This document shows, one piece after another, positions 35,769-44,571 of a DNA stretch of 64,000 bases; the first letter of the stretch is position 1; every line of letters begins with the position of its first letter. Source of the stretch: Algoriphagus chordae. GTDB lineage: Bacteria > Bacteroidota > Bacteroidia > Cytophagales > Cyclobacteriaceae. Under the pieces are notes generated by a model. It was not told the origin of the DNA. It worked only from the letters and a program-made list of their open reading frames with translations, and did not search any database. The translations under genes and the position numbers were made by a program. The DNA lies in NCBI RefSeq assembly GCF_003254055.1, contig NZ_QKZT01000004.1, positions 224,066 to 288,065 on the forward strand, read 5' to 3'.

Positions 35769-35800
35769 CAATCCACTTTTATTGACCTAAAAGTGGATTG
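35769..35800 (+). terminator. Terminator-like hairpin inside the cluster
   Basis: A 13-base stem (CAATCCACTTTTA at 35769-35781 with TAAAAGTGGATTG at 35788-35800), loop TTGACC, then TCTTTTAT. It is 8 bases after the ATP-grasp stop and 58 before the next gene, so it may end transcription partly or act as an mRNA-processing or stability hairpin. Confidence 0.72.
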
Positions 35801-35857
35801 TCTTTTATCTGTTCTAGAAGTAATTTTACGCTACCTTTTGGAACAAAATCAATTTGA

Positions 35858-36838
35858 ATGAAGCGATATTTTACAGCCATATCCGAGCCGAAACCGGATC
35901 ATAAATGGAAACAGTTGTTCCTGCAGCGATGGCCAGCATATAGAGCATGGATTAATGAAAGTATTCCTACTACTGATTTACCCACTGCACTTGCTGCTCT
36001 TAAGAAGTACATGCCCGAGATGGTTCCTAATCATGAGCGACTATGCGCTTTAGTAGGTGCCGATGAACTTGCAAGTGTCTTTTTGACTGGATTTCAGCCA
36101 CCCACTTATTTTAGTGCCTGCTCTCAGGCTGTCACTACTGTGGGTGATATTTCTTTGATCCGCAATTATGATTATCACCTTGATCGATTCGAAGGAATAC
36201 TGCTTAATACAGCATGGAATGGCAAGAAAGTCATTGCCAGTAGCGATTGTCTGATTGGTGTTTTGGATGGGATGAACGAAGACGGTCTAGCTGTCTCGCT
36301 TACCTTTGGCGGTAGGACCAAAGTGGGGTATGGGTTTGGGATACCTTATATCCTGAGGTATATTCTAGAATTTTGTAGCACAGTGAAAGAGGGTTTAGAA
36401 GTGCTCCGGAATGTGCCTTCACATATGTCCTACAATGTGACCCTAGCAGACCGAAGTGGAGAATACCGTACCGCTCAAATCGCACCTGATAGAAAGACTA
36501 TGATTTCAGAATTTGCTTTTGCAACCAACCATCAAGGTAAAATCGATTGGGAAGAAACTGTGGACATAGCTAAAACTAGGGAGCGTGCCAACTTTTTGGA
36601 AGCACTTCTGAAGCGGGGATTCTCGATCGAAAAACTGACTAGAGTATTTTTGACACCACCGCTATACAACACCAATTTTGCAGAGGGATTTGGTACGCTA
36701 TACACTGCAGTGTATAAACCCATGGAAGGACAGGTGGAGCTTCATTGGCCCAATGAGCAAATGAGCCAATCCTTCGATAATTTCAAAGAAGAAATCAAAA
36801 TAGTCACATACGAAAGACCTATTAATTCAGCAGTATAA
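35858..36838 (+). CDS. C45-type Ntn acyltransferase/amidohydrolase, 326 aa
   Basis: The likely nucleophile Cys88 is in YFSACSQAV, followed by the family's RNYDYHLD motif (Arg102, Asn103, Asp105). DGMNEDGLAVSLTFGGR and PSHMSYNVTLADRSG segments match acyl-CoA:6-aminopenicillanic acid acyltransferase-like (C45) proteins. Members usually mature by autocleavage just before the Cys, often at Gly-Cys; here the preceding residue is Ala. They hydrolyse or transfer an acyl group from an amide. No signal peptide, so it is cytoplasmic. The N-terminal 87 residues would be the propeptide or an alpha chain. It sits between the ATP-grasp ligase and the dehydrogenase genes. Confidence 0.82.
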   Translation: MKRYFTAISEPKPDHKWKQLFLQRWPAYRAWINESIPTTDLPTALAALKKYMPEMVPNHERLCALVGADELASVFLTGFQPPTYFSACSQAVTTVGDISLIRNYDYHLDRFEGILLNTAWNGKKVIASSDCLIGVLDGMNEDGLAVSLTFGGRTKVGYGFGIPYILRYILEFCSTVKEGLEVLRNVPSHMSYNVTLADRSGEYRTAQIAPDRKTMISEFAFATNHQGKIDWEETVDIAKTRERANFLEALLKRGFSIEKLTRVFLTPPLYNTNFAEGFGTLYTAVYKPMEGQVELHWPNEQMSQSFDNFKEEIKIVTYERPINSAV

Positions 36839-36871
36839 TTCTGCCTGAAAACTTAATTCAGCCACCAACAA

Positions 36872-38227
36872 ATGGAATTTCAAAGTATTAATCCTTATAA
36901 CGGAAAACTCATAGCCAAGCATATTGCTCATACTTCCGACGAAGTCCAGTCAATGCTTGATCGATCACAGACTGCATTTCAATCTTGGCGAAAAGTAAGT
37001 ATTCCAGCCCGTGCCAAATTGATGCATAGAGCAGGGGAAGTCCTGCGGGAAAACCTGGAAACTTATGCTGAAATGATCACTTTGGAAATGGGAAAGCCGA
37101 TCTCAGAAGCCAGAGGAGAAGTAAACAAATGTGCCTGGGTATGTGATTATTATGCAGAGCAAACTGAAGCTTTTTTGGCAGATGAAATCATTGCTACAGA
37201 TGCAAGCAAAAGTCTGGTAAAGCACGAACCTATTGGTGCAGTATTGGCCATTATGCCTTGGAATTTCCCTTTTTGGCAAGTGTTTAGATTTGCAGCTCCT
37301 AGCTTGATGGCAGGGAATACAGGGATTTTAAAACATGCCCCTAACGTATTTGGCTCCGCCAAAATGATCGAAGATGTCTTTACCAAAGCAGGTTTTCCGG
37401 AAGGAGTTTTTCAAAATCTAATCGTACATCATGATCAGACCGAAAATATCATCTCTCATGACGCCATTAAAGCGGTAACCCTCACTGGAAGTGAAGGTGC
37501 TGGTTCTGCAGTAGCTGCTCTGGCAGGGAAATATCTGAAAAAATCTCTAATGGAATTGGGCGGAAATAATGCCTTTATTGTGTGGAAAGATGCGGATATC
37601 GATCAGGCAGTAAAAACTGCAATCGTTGCTCGAATGATGAATTGCGGTCAAAGTTGTATTGCTGCCAAGCGATTTATCTTGGTCGATGAAATCTATGAGG
37701 AATTTGTCACGAAATTCACCGCCGCTGTCCAATTACTAAAGGCTGGTGACACCTTAGATGATACTACCCAACTGGGCACTTTGGCAAGAAAGGATTTAGC
37801 AGATCAACTTCAATCCCAAGTGAAGCGATCTTTGGAAGCTGGAGCGACACTACTTTCAGGAGGAAATCAGAAGGACTGCTTCCATGAACCTACAGTTCTG
37901 GGAAATGTAAAACCTGGGATGCCTGCCTTTGACGAAGAGACCTTTGGTCCATTGGCGGCGATGATCCGAGCTAATGATATTGAAGAAGCCTTTGAGCTTG
38001 CCGAAAATTCAAAGTATGGCTTAGGAGTAACAGTTTGCACAAGGAATATAGATTTGGCCTTGGAGATGTCATCCCGAGTGAGTGATGGAGCTTATTTTAT
38101 CAACGAACTTGTCAAATCTGATCCTAGACTGCCTTTTGGAGGAACTAAGCGCTCAGGCTACGGACGTGAACTTGCTAAAGATGGGATGATGGAATTTATC
38201 AATCGCAAGACCATCTACGTCAAATAA
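36872..38227 (+). CDS. gabD: NAD(P)-dependent succinate-semialdehyde dehydrogenase-like, 451 aa
   Basis: The aldehyde dehydrogenase active site is complete: Glu228 in MELGGNNAFIV and catalytic Cys262 in NCGQSCIAAKRF, with PWNFPFWQVFRFAAP (129-143) for the cofactor and TGSEGAGSAVAALA. The length of 451 and the SDGAYFINELVKSDPRLPFGGTKRSGYGRE ending match the short succinate-semialdehyde dehydrogenase group. With the GABA-type aminotransferase at the start of the cluster it would make succinate from a semialdehyde. Confidence 0.9.
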   Translation: MEFQSINPYNGKLIAKHIAHTSDEVQSMLDRSQTAFQSWRKVSIPARAKLMHRAGEVLRENLETYAEMITLEMGKPISEARGEVNKCAWVCDYYAEQTEAFLADEIIATDASKSLVKHEPIGAVLAIMPWNFPFWQVFRFAAPSLMAGNTGILKHAPNVFGSAKMIEDVFTKAGFPEGVFQNLIVHHDQTENIISHDAIKAVTLTGSEGAGSAVAALAGKYLKKSLMELGGNNAFIVWKDADIDQAVKTAIVARMMNCGQSCIAAKRFILVDEIYEEFVTKFTAAVQLLKAGDTLDDTTQLGTLARKDLADQLQSQVKRSLEAGATLLSGGNQKDCFHEPTVLGNVKPGMPAFDEETFGPLAAMIRANDIEEAFELAENSKYGLGVTVCTRNIDLALEMSSRVSDGAYFINELVKSDPRLPFGGTKRSGYGRELAKDGMMEFINRKTIYVK

Positions 38228-38520
38228 GGTTAATCAAACGAGTCTTAAGTAAATAGAATAATTACATCCTTTCCTTTGGAGCTATGATCTGTTGGGGCTG
38301 GATAGTGTTTACTTTTTGGTAAGAATTGATTCTCTGGTTCATATAGTGCTTATTCTTTGCTCATTAGGGCAAATAGGCTAATCATACCTCTCCTTGTCGG
38401 GTTAAGCCGCCCAATTCGTGTATCTTGCAGGCAATCCGAGACTTGCGATTTCCGCATGCTTGGATTGATAAGATGTAACCAAATAATAAATGGTAAAATC
38501 CATTTTTGTTGCTAAACCAA

Positions 38521-39375
38521 ATGACTATGAATGAAGAAAATATGAGTGATATAAATAGAGTATTAGAAAAGGGCCCTTGGAAGTATATTTTCATTGTTGG
38601 TCTATTGTTAATCGTGTTATTTTTCTTTAAACCATGGGTTCAAGTAGGAGCAGGTCAACGTGGTATTGTTCAGAACTTTGGAGCAGTACAAGACCTGGTT
38701 TTAAATGAGGGAATTCACTTCAAAATACCGATTGTTCAGACTGTAATTCTAATGGACGTGAAAATCCAAAAAGCAATGACTGATGCCGCTTCTTCATCTT
38801 CCGACCTTCAGGATGTAGATATGTCAGTAGCACTCAACTACCATATTATTCCTGAAGAAGCTAATCAGGTCTATCAAAAAATCGGTGTTCAATTTAAAGA
38901 GAGAATTATTGATCCAGCTATCCAAGAAGTAGTCAAAGCGGTATCGGCAAGATATACGGCTGAGGAATTAATTACTAAAAGACCAATTGTCAGTTCTGAA
39001 ATGAAAGAATCTTTAACTGCAAGGTTACTTGAATCAAACATCGCTGTTGATGCCTTTTCGATTATAGATTTTAGCTTTTCACAGACCTTTACGGATGCCA
39101 TTGAAGCCAAGCAAACCGCCGAACAGAATGCGCTCAAGGCTAAGAGAGATCTAGATAGAATCAAAGTGGAAGCTGAGCAAACTATCGCTGCTGCTACTGC
39201 AGAAGCAGAAGCATTGAGATTACAGAAAATGAATATTTCACCTGATCTAATCGAGTTAAGAAAAATAGAAGCCAACCTAAAAGCCATTGAAAAATGGAAT
39301 GGTATTCTACCTGAGGTAACTGGTGCCGGTGCTATTCCATTCATTGGAGTTGGTGAGGCAGCCAGAAAGAATTAG
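38521..39375 (+). CDS. Prohibitin/SPFH family membrane protein, 284 aa
   Basis: A single N-terminal membrane helix is followed by the SPFH domain (QRGIVQNFGAVQDLVLNEGIHFKIPIVQ) and a long helical part with Ala-rich coiled coil (AEQNALKAKRDLDRIKVEAEQTIAAATAEAEA). The family forms ring or cage assemblies on membranes and often holds FtsH-type proteases. ATG 38521 is used; ATGs at 38527 and 38542 are also possible starts. Single gene with a strong terminator downstream. Confidence 0.88.
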   Translation: MTMNEENMSDINRVLEKGPWKYIFIVGLLLIVLFFFKPWVQVGAGQRGIVQNFGAVQDLVLNEGIHFKIPIVQTVILMDVKIQKAMTDAASSSSDLQDVDMSVALNYHIIPEEANQVYQKIGVQFKERIIDPAIQEVVKAVSARYTAEELITKRPIVSSEMKESLTARLLESNIAVDAFSIIDFSFSQTFTDAIEAKQTAEQNALKAKRDLDRIKVEAEQTIAAATAEAEALRLQKMNISPDLIELRKIEANLKAIEKWNGILPEVTGAGAIPFIGVGEAARKN

Positions 39376-39494
39376 TAAATGAAGCTAAAGCCTGAAAGTC
39401 AGAGGGTTTAACCTGATTTAAGGTAACGCGATTTCACCTAACCAAAGGTCCTGATGAGCAGAGATGCTCCTGAGGCTTGAGGAGTAAATATTTC

Positions 39495-39526
39495 AAAGCT
39501 ACCAGCTGTTTTCAGTTGGTAGCTTT
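39495..39526 (+). terminator. Terminator of the SPFH gene
   Basis: AAAGCTACCA (39495-39504) pairs with TGGTAGCTTT (39517-39526), with a 12-base loop that can pair further, followed by TTTT. It lies about 120 bases after the stop. Confidence 0.82.
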
Positions 39527-39676
39527 TTTATGTCATTTTTGGAATCAGGGTTCCAACTTAAAATTGAATTAACGTCCTAAAAGCGAAATATTGATAGCTT
39601 AAATGCTATCAACATATGAGACTAAGGTACAACCATTTATAATAAAACACGATACAATTCCCCTCCTTCGCAAAAT

Positions 39677-39711
39677 CATCATCCAGAAATGAACGTCCAT
39701 GCGGGAGGATG
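39677..39711. repeat. Short dispersed repeat, CATGCGGGA block copy 1
   Basis: This 35-base stretch matches 42232-42266 at about three quarters of positions by eye, with AAATGAA and CATGCGGGA identical. It may be a degraded relative of the hairpin repeats at 52061-52600, which share a GCGGGAGG word. Confidence 0.35.
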
Positions 39712-39865
39712 CCTACCTAGATGGTAGCTAAGGAAATGAAGTTCCTTATTATCATATAACCCAAAATAGCTTCCTAAAAAATAGTAGTGCCTTGAACCCA
39801 TGAGGATCAAAATATACTACCCAGCAGGCATGGCCTTTGTCTAAAAGAACCCTAAAAGAAACTTT

Positions 39866-41386
39866 ATGGCCATTATAGGAAAGCTAGTAAAAGCAGGAAT
39901 AGATATCTCTGCAAAACTTCAATCTTCAGAAGACGAACCTCTACATGCACAAGAAACACAACTTAGAGAACTTTTAACGCAAGCAAAAAATACTGCCTTC
40001 GGAAAATATCACGGTTTTGAAGAAATTTTGAAATCTGAGGACCTGATTTCATCCTATAGAAAAGAGGTTCCTATCTTCAATTACGAGCAAATGCACGCCA
40101 AATGGTGGTCTAGACAGGAACGTTTTGAGGATATTACTTGGCCAGGCAAACCCGATTTCTTTGCCAGAAGTAGTGGTACAACGGGGAAAAGTAGCAAGCG
40201 AATTCCTATTACTAATGAGTTTATAGCATCCATGCGCTCAGTGGGAACTTCCATGATTAACTCACTTCATGAGTTCGACTTTCCAGAATCACTTTTTGAA
40301 TCTGAGGTTTTGATGTTGAGCAGTTCTGCCAATTTGGATAAAAATGAACAGGGTTTTAGAGAGGGAGAAATTTCGGGAATCAACGTGAGTAATTTCCCCG
40401 GTTGGTACGATATGTTCTACAGACCGGGAAAGGAAATAGCGGCTATCTCTGACTGGGATAAGCGAGTAGATGCCATCGCTGAGCAGGCACCCGAATGGAA
40501 TATTGGAGCCATAGCCGGAATTCCTTCCTGGGTTCTACTCATGCTTCAGCGGATTATAGAACGTCATCAGCTCAACAATATTCATGAAATCTGGCCAAAC
40601 CTGCAGGTCTTTGCGTCGGGGGGAGTTGCTTTTGAAACATACCGAGAGGATTTTGAAGCTATATGCATGACACCCATAACTATTTTGGACACCTATCTGG
40701 CATCTGAGGGATTTATTGCCTACAGCAGCAAGCCAAATACGATGGCGATGAAACTAGCGCTAAGTCACGGATACTTTTTCGAGTTTGTACCCTTTGATGA
40801 GCGCGGAGTAAATGAATTTGGAGATTTGCGCAACGATCCTTTAGTATTGGGAATAGATGAGGTAGAAGTAGGAAAGGAGTACGTGCTCATCTTGAGTTCC
40901 TGTGCCGGAGCTTGGCGGTATGCCATTGGCGATGTGATCAGGTTTGAAAGTCTTAATCCTCCCCAGATCAAAATTACTGGACGTACCAAATTCTTCCTGA
41001 ACGTAGTAGGTTCTCAGCTTTCTGAAGAAAAGATGGATAAGGCTATTCTGGAACTAGCCGAGCAAAACCAAACTACCATCAATGAATATATGGTGTCGGC
41101 CATTAAGAATGAGAAAGGAGATTACATCCATCAATGGGTGCTAGTATCTGAGTTGGAGTCTGATGATTTTGCTGAGAAACTAGACGAGTTACTCAAGTCA
41201 GCAAATAAGAATTATGCTGTAGCAAGATCCAAAGCCCTCAAAGGGATTTCAGTAAAAGTCATCTCTAAGGAGCAGTACACCACTTTTTTGGGAGAAACTA
41301 ATAAAAAAGGAGGGCAGACCAAAACTCCCAAAGTCATGAAGGAAGAAAAAATGAAATCACTTCTGGACTTTATATCTCGACCTTAG
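39866..41386 (+). CDS. GH3-family acyl-adenylating enzyme, 506 aa
   Basis: The protein starts with the GH3 N-terminal helices and has the ATP-binding FARSSGTTGKSSKRIPIT near residue 100. Further on are NLQVFASGGVAFETY and the C-terminal YAIGDVIRFES, ITGRTKFFLNVVGSQLSEEKMD, all typical of plant and bacterial GH3 proteins. The family adenylates a carboxylic acid and, in plants, joins it to an amino acid. In Bacteroidota the substrate is unknown. It overlaps the end of the convergent zincin gene by 17 bases. Confidence 0.92.
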   Translation: MAIIGKLVKAGIDISAKLQSSEDEPLHAQETQLRELLTQAKNTAFGKYHGFEEILKSEDLISSYRKEVPIFNYEQMHAKWWSRQERFEDITWPGKPDFFARSSGTTGKSSKRIPITNEFIASMRSVGTSMINSLHEFDFPESLFESEVLMLSSSANLDKNEQGFREGEISGINVSNFPGWYDMFYRPGKEIAAISDWDKRVDAIAEQAPEWNIGAIAGIPSWVLLMLQRIIERHQLNNIHEIWPNLQVFASGGVAFETYREDFEAICMTPITILDTYLASEGFIAYSSKPNTMAMKLALSHGYFFEFVPFDERGVNEFGDLRNDPLVLGIDEVEVGKEYVLILSSCAGAWRYAIGDVIRFESLNPPQIKITGRTKFFLNVVGSQLSEEKMDKAILELAEQNQTTINEYMVSAIKNEKGDYIHQWVLVSELESDDFAEKLDELLKSANKNYAVARSKALKGISVKVISKEQYTTFLGETNKKGGQTKTPKVMKEEKMKSLLDFISRP

Positions 41387-42035
41387 GAAGTACTGGAATA
41401 ATATCATCAGGGCAAAGTTCTGCTCCTCTAATAGACATGTAGTATTTACTAATTTGAATTTGATAGGCTGGGGAAATAAAGTCGTTCTCAAGAATATACT
41501 TTTTGGCTGCGATCACATCACCTCTAAAGCCATGTCGAATAGCAATACTATCTGCTTCATGTTCCCGATCACGCTTGTATTGATCCGAAAAAGTATAACG
41601 TAATCCATATACAATCATCCCCAGATTTGAATGATTCTCATAATCTACGATATGTCCAAGTTCATGTGCAAACCATCCCCTCAAAACATTCTCGGGTAAA
41701 TCTGCAATATACAAGTCCTCAGAATCAAGCACCTTTTCAGCCACATCTAGTTTATATCGCCTGTTTTTGCCAAACACATCACTGATCTCAATCACCGGCT
41801 GAGCCTGCATAGTTGAGGAACTCAGTTTACTTTGAATTACGTCAAAACTATAGTTGTGAAGTTCTTTATAATGCTGCCAGACGTCGAGAAAGGCATTCCG
41901 AATATTGGCATGTATGCCTGGAGAAAAATTTGGTGTATCTGTAGGAAGAGAGGGAGTCTGAAGTGATTTGAATGTAATCAGGCCCAAAACGATAAGTGCC
42001 ACAGCTCCCGCAAGGATTTTGTGTTTGTAAAGCAT
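41370..42035 (-). CDS. Membrane-anchored HExxH metallopeptidase-like protein, 221 aa
   Basis: A short N-terminal membrane segment (LAGAVALIVLGLITF) is followed by a soluble domain with HELGHIVDYENH and, further on, REHEADSIAIRHGF. The HExxH site with a downstream EHEAD acid is the gluzincin pattern of M48-like and related Bacteroidota proteases. The length is small, so it may need a partner. ATG 42035 is chosen; an ATG at 42092 would add 19 residues with no clear role. The 3' end overlaps the GH3 gene by 17 bases in convergent orientation. Confidence 0.75.
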   Translation of the reverse strand: MLYKHKILAGAVALIVLGLITFKSLQTPSLPTDTPNFSPGIHANIRNAFLDVWQHYKELHNYSFDVIQSKLSSSTMQAQPVIEISDVFGKNRRYKLDVAEKVLDSEDLYIADLPENVLRGWFAHELGHIVDYENHSNLGMIVYGLRYTFSDQYKRDREHEADSIAIRHGFRGDVIAAKKYILENDFISPAYQIQISKYYMSIRGAELCPDDIIPVLPKVEI

Positions 42036-42231
42036 CAGCCGAAAAGGTACAAAGAACGTTCCATAGCTGGGAAAAAGCAGAAACTTTGCCAAGTTGAGAG
42101 GCTCATTCCCGAGATACCACCATGCAATTGAATTTCAAATAGTATTGGATCATAAATTACTTTGAAAACTGCTCCGTTGAAGTGGCATTTTTGTAACCAG
42201 ATATCCATAGAATCCATTTACCACCTGAAGC

Positions 42232-42266
42232 CATCTTCTGGAAATGAATTCTCATGCGGGAGTATG
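42232..42266. repeat. Short dispersed repeat, CATGCGGGA block copy 2
   Basis: Partner of the block at 39677-39711. It lies in the spacer between the membrane zincin gene and the TauE/SafE gene. Confidence 0.35.
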
Positions 42267-42317
42267 TAAATGATTTTTATTTTCTAATACTACCAAAAGC
42301 AGATGAGAATGATCACA

Positions 42318-43073
42318 TTATTTAAATAAAATGATGATCGCGCCCAATGCCGTCAACACTAATATCATCTTCCTAAAAAACTCCTCATTGATCATTTTTA
42401 CTAGCTTGATTCCTAGTACAAAACCCAAGATAATCCCAGGAATCAATTTCAGATCAAGTAGGAGGGTCTCAGCGGAAATAGTATTCCAAAGAAAAAAATG
42501 AAAGGGTAACTTGAAAACATTGATAATCAAGAAAAGCCAGGCGGCAGTTCCTATAAATTGATTTTTAGGCAAACGCATTGCTAAAAAATAAATATTAGAA
42601 ATGGGCCCCGCCAAATTGCCAACCATGGTTGTAAAGCCTGCCAAAGTCCCAACTCCACTAGCAAAGGCCCAGTGCGTTGGTACATTATTCACCTTTTTTT
42701 GATCCCACCAAACAATGATAGCCAAGACTAGGAAGATGATGATAGCCATACCTATTTTGAAGGTTTGCTCAGGAAGGTCCATGCCGATCCAACTTCCCAG
42801 AATAATTCCCAAAATCATCCATGGAAGGAATTTGGCCACATATTTCCATTGGGTATGCCTGTTGTAGTAGATGACTGCAAATATATCTGCAACTACCAAA
42901 AGGGGTAATACTATGCCCGTGGATTGTTTGGCTTCGAAGGCTATTGCCATAAAAGTCACATTGATAATTGCGATTCCTTTGATTCCAGCTTTGGATAATC
43001 CGATCACAAAAGCGGCTAAAAAACTAAGAATCCATGAAGTGGTACTGATCTCTGAGATAACAGATAAAAACAT
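42318..43073 (-). CDS. TauE/SafE family sulfite/anion exporter, 251 aa
   Basis: Strongly hydrophobic throughout, with about eight membrane helices arranged as two repeats. Each repeat starts with a GLSKAGIKG or GFTTMVGNLAGP motif, the hallmark of TauE/SafE proteins. The family exports sulfite, sulfoacetate or other small organosulfur anions. There is no neighbouring sulfur gene to narrow it. Single gene. Confidence 0.9.
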   Translation of the reverse strand: MFLSVISEISTTSWILSFLAAFVIGLSKAGIKGIAIINVTFMAIAFEAKQSTGIVLPLLVVADIFAVIYYNRHTQWKYVAKFLPWMILGIILGSWIGMDLPEQTFKIGMAIIIFLVLAIIVWWDQKKVNNVPTHWAFASGVGTLAGFTTMVGNLAGPISNIYFLAMRLPKNQFIGTAAWLFLIINVFKLPFHFFLWNTISAETLLLDLKLIPGIILGFVLGIKLVKMINEEFFRKMILVLTALGAIIILFK

Positions 43074-43310
43074 AGCAAGGGGTCAAAGGCAAAGGGCGAA
43101 AATATTTCTACGCCCCAAACATATGAAAATCAAATGTAGGTCTTTTAGGATTGAGGCTTATAATAAACGTGCAAGGGTTAGTGAATTATGATTTTGGTCT
43201 TTATTTCTCTCAGCTAGACCAAAATCCCTTTATTTCTATATGCTGCTTGATCCTTTACTCAGGATAATTGTGGATCTTTCGCCTTTGATATTCCACTTAA
43301 AATCCTCAAA

Positions 43311-43772
43311 ATGGCAGTAAAAAGCACTCCTCTTACCCAAAATTTAGCCTTTAATACGCATGTCGAGCAGGTGGCAAAGGAGTTCGCTTTTTTGGTTTCA
43401 GAGTTTGGCTACGAACTGTCCAAGAATGAGTTCAAAGGCAGGGAATTCTGGATAGTTTACTCGAAAGAGGCGATAGATATTGAGATTTTGTTTGAATTGG
43501 GAGGGCTTCCTTTTGTAACCTTGAGAAATAATAAACTCCCTTACGATGAGGCTAACTACATTGATAATGGGGATAGTGTAGAGGAGTTTAACCCAAAAGC
43601 TCAGCAAATAAAGAACAATCGCTACGAAAGGAGGGAGAAGCCAAATGCCGATCTGTCTGATGACTATAACTTATATGGACGGGCTGAGCATATCGCATCT
43701 TTGAAAGAAGCTGCTAGCACTGTGCGTGAAAATATTGAGTTGAGACGGGGGAATCTGGGAATGAGAGAGTAA
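43311..43772 (+). CDS. Hypothetical protein, 153 aa
   Basis: A soluble, charged protein with no signal peptide. The first 75 residues look like a mixed alpha/beta domain (FLVSEFGYELSKNEF, FWIVYSKEAIDIEILFELGG) and the C-terminus is an Arg/Glu-rich helix (ERREKPNADLSDDYNLYGRAEHIASLKEA). No family recognised. It stands alone next to a two-component pair in the opposite direction. Confidence 0.65.
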   Translation: MAVKSTPLTQNLAFNTHVEQVAKEFAFLVSEFGYELSKNEFKGREFWIVYSKEAIDIEILFELGGLPFVTLRNNKLPYDEANYIDNGDSVEEFNPKAQQIKNNRYERREKPNADLSDDYNLYGRAEHIASLKEAASTVRENIELRRGNLGMRE

Positions 43773-43834
43773 AGGAAACGATTAGTTTAAATGTAAACTT
43801 ATTTTAGTTTTTGGCAGTTTACATGCGAAAATTT

Positions 43835-43862
43835 AAGCTTATAACTCAAATAAAGTAAGCTT
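43835..43862. terminator. Weak convergent hairpin between hypothetical and LytTR genes
   Basis: AAGCTTA (43835-43841) pairs with TAAGCTT (43856-43862) across a 14-base loop just before the end of the response regulator gene. It is A/T rich and only 7 bases long. Confidence 0.3.
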
Positions 43863-43866
43863 GATT

Positions 43867-44571
43867 TTATGGGTTATATAACCTGCTAACCACACTTTTA
43901 TAGGTTTGACCGATGGGTATTTCAAATTCATTAATAAATATGCGGTTGCCTTCAATTAGCTTGATTTTTTCCAGAGGCACGATAAAGGACTTATGAACTC
44001 GAAGGAATTTTGTGCTAGGTAATAAATTCTCGTAGAAAGATATTTTCTCGTGGCTAATAAGCATTTCACCAGAGAGAAATAATTTAGTATAATTTCCAAA
44101 TGCTTCAATGTAAAGTAAATCATCGGCATTGACCTGATGGTACTTTTTATCTCCTTTTACAAAAAACCGGAAACTCTCAGTCAGAACTTCAGTAGGGTCA
44201 GTAGTATGGGTTAACGTAGAAAAATCCTCTGTTGCTTTATTAACCGCTTTCACAAAACGCTCAAAGCTGAAAGGTTTGACTAAATAGTCAGAAACATTCA
44301 ACTCATAGCCTTCCAAAGCAAACTCCTTGTAAGCAGTCGTAACAATCACTTTTGGAGGTTTAGATAAGGTTTTCAGGAAATCAAAACCCTTTAACTTAGG
44401 CATATTGAGATCAAGAAACATAAGATCTACTTTGGAGCTATTCAGGAATTGCATTGCCTCCATGGCATTGTAGCAGTTCTTTTTCAATTCCATATGAGGC
44501 AGCATGCTACAGAACTCTTCAATTAGTTCATGCGCCAGGGGTTCATCGTCTACTATGATATATTTAATCAA
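43867..44571 (-). CDS. LytTR-type response regulator, 234 aa
   Basis: A receiver domain with Asp8/Asp9 and phosphoacceptor Asp54 in MFLDLNMP, Thr in VTTAYKEFAL and Lys in YLVKPFSFERF, then a C-terminal LytTR DNA-binding domain (FVKGDKKYHQVNADDLLYIEAFGNYTKLF to the end). It overlaps the end of the kinase gene by four bases, so the two are co-expressed. An ABC transporter/M1 peptidase operon lies divergently upstream of the kinase and is a likely target. Confidence 0.93.
   Translation of the reverse strand: MIKYIIVDDEPLAHELIEEFCSMLPHMELKKNCYNAMEAMQFLNSSKVDLMFLDLNMPKLKGFDFLKTLSKPPKVIVTTAYKEFALEGYELNVSDYLVKPFSFERFVKAVNKATEDFSTLTHTTDPTEVLTESFRFFVKGDKKYHQVNADDLLYIEAFGNYTKLFLSGEMLISHEKISFYENLLPSTKFLRVHKSFIVPLEKIKLIEGNRIFINEFEIPIGQTYKSVVSRLYNP

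Larger units (their letters stand above)
39376..39865. other. Intergenic region between SPFH and GH3 genes
   Basis: About 490 bases. The first part holds the SPFH terminator. The second part (39677-39711) contains a short block related to 42232-42266 with the word CATGCGGGA, and a partial GCGGGAGG hairpin word like the tandem repeats at 52 kb. No gene seen. Confidence 0.5.
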
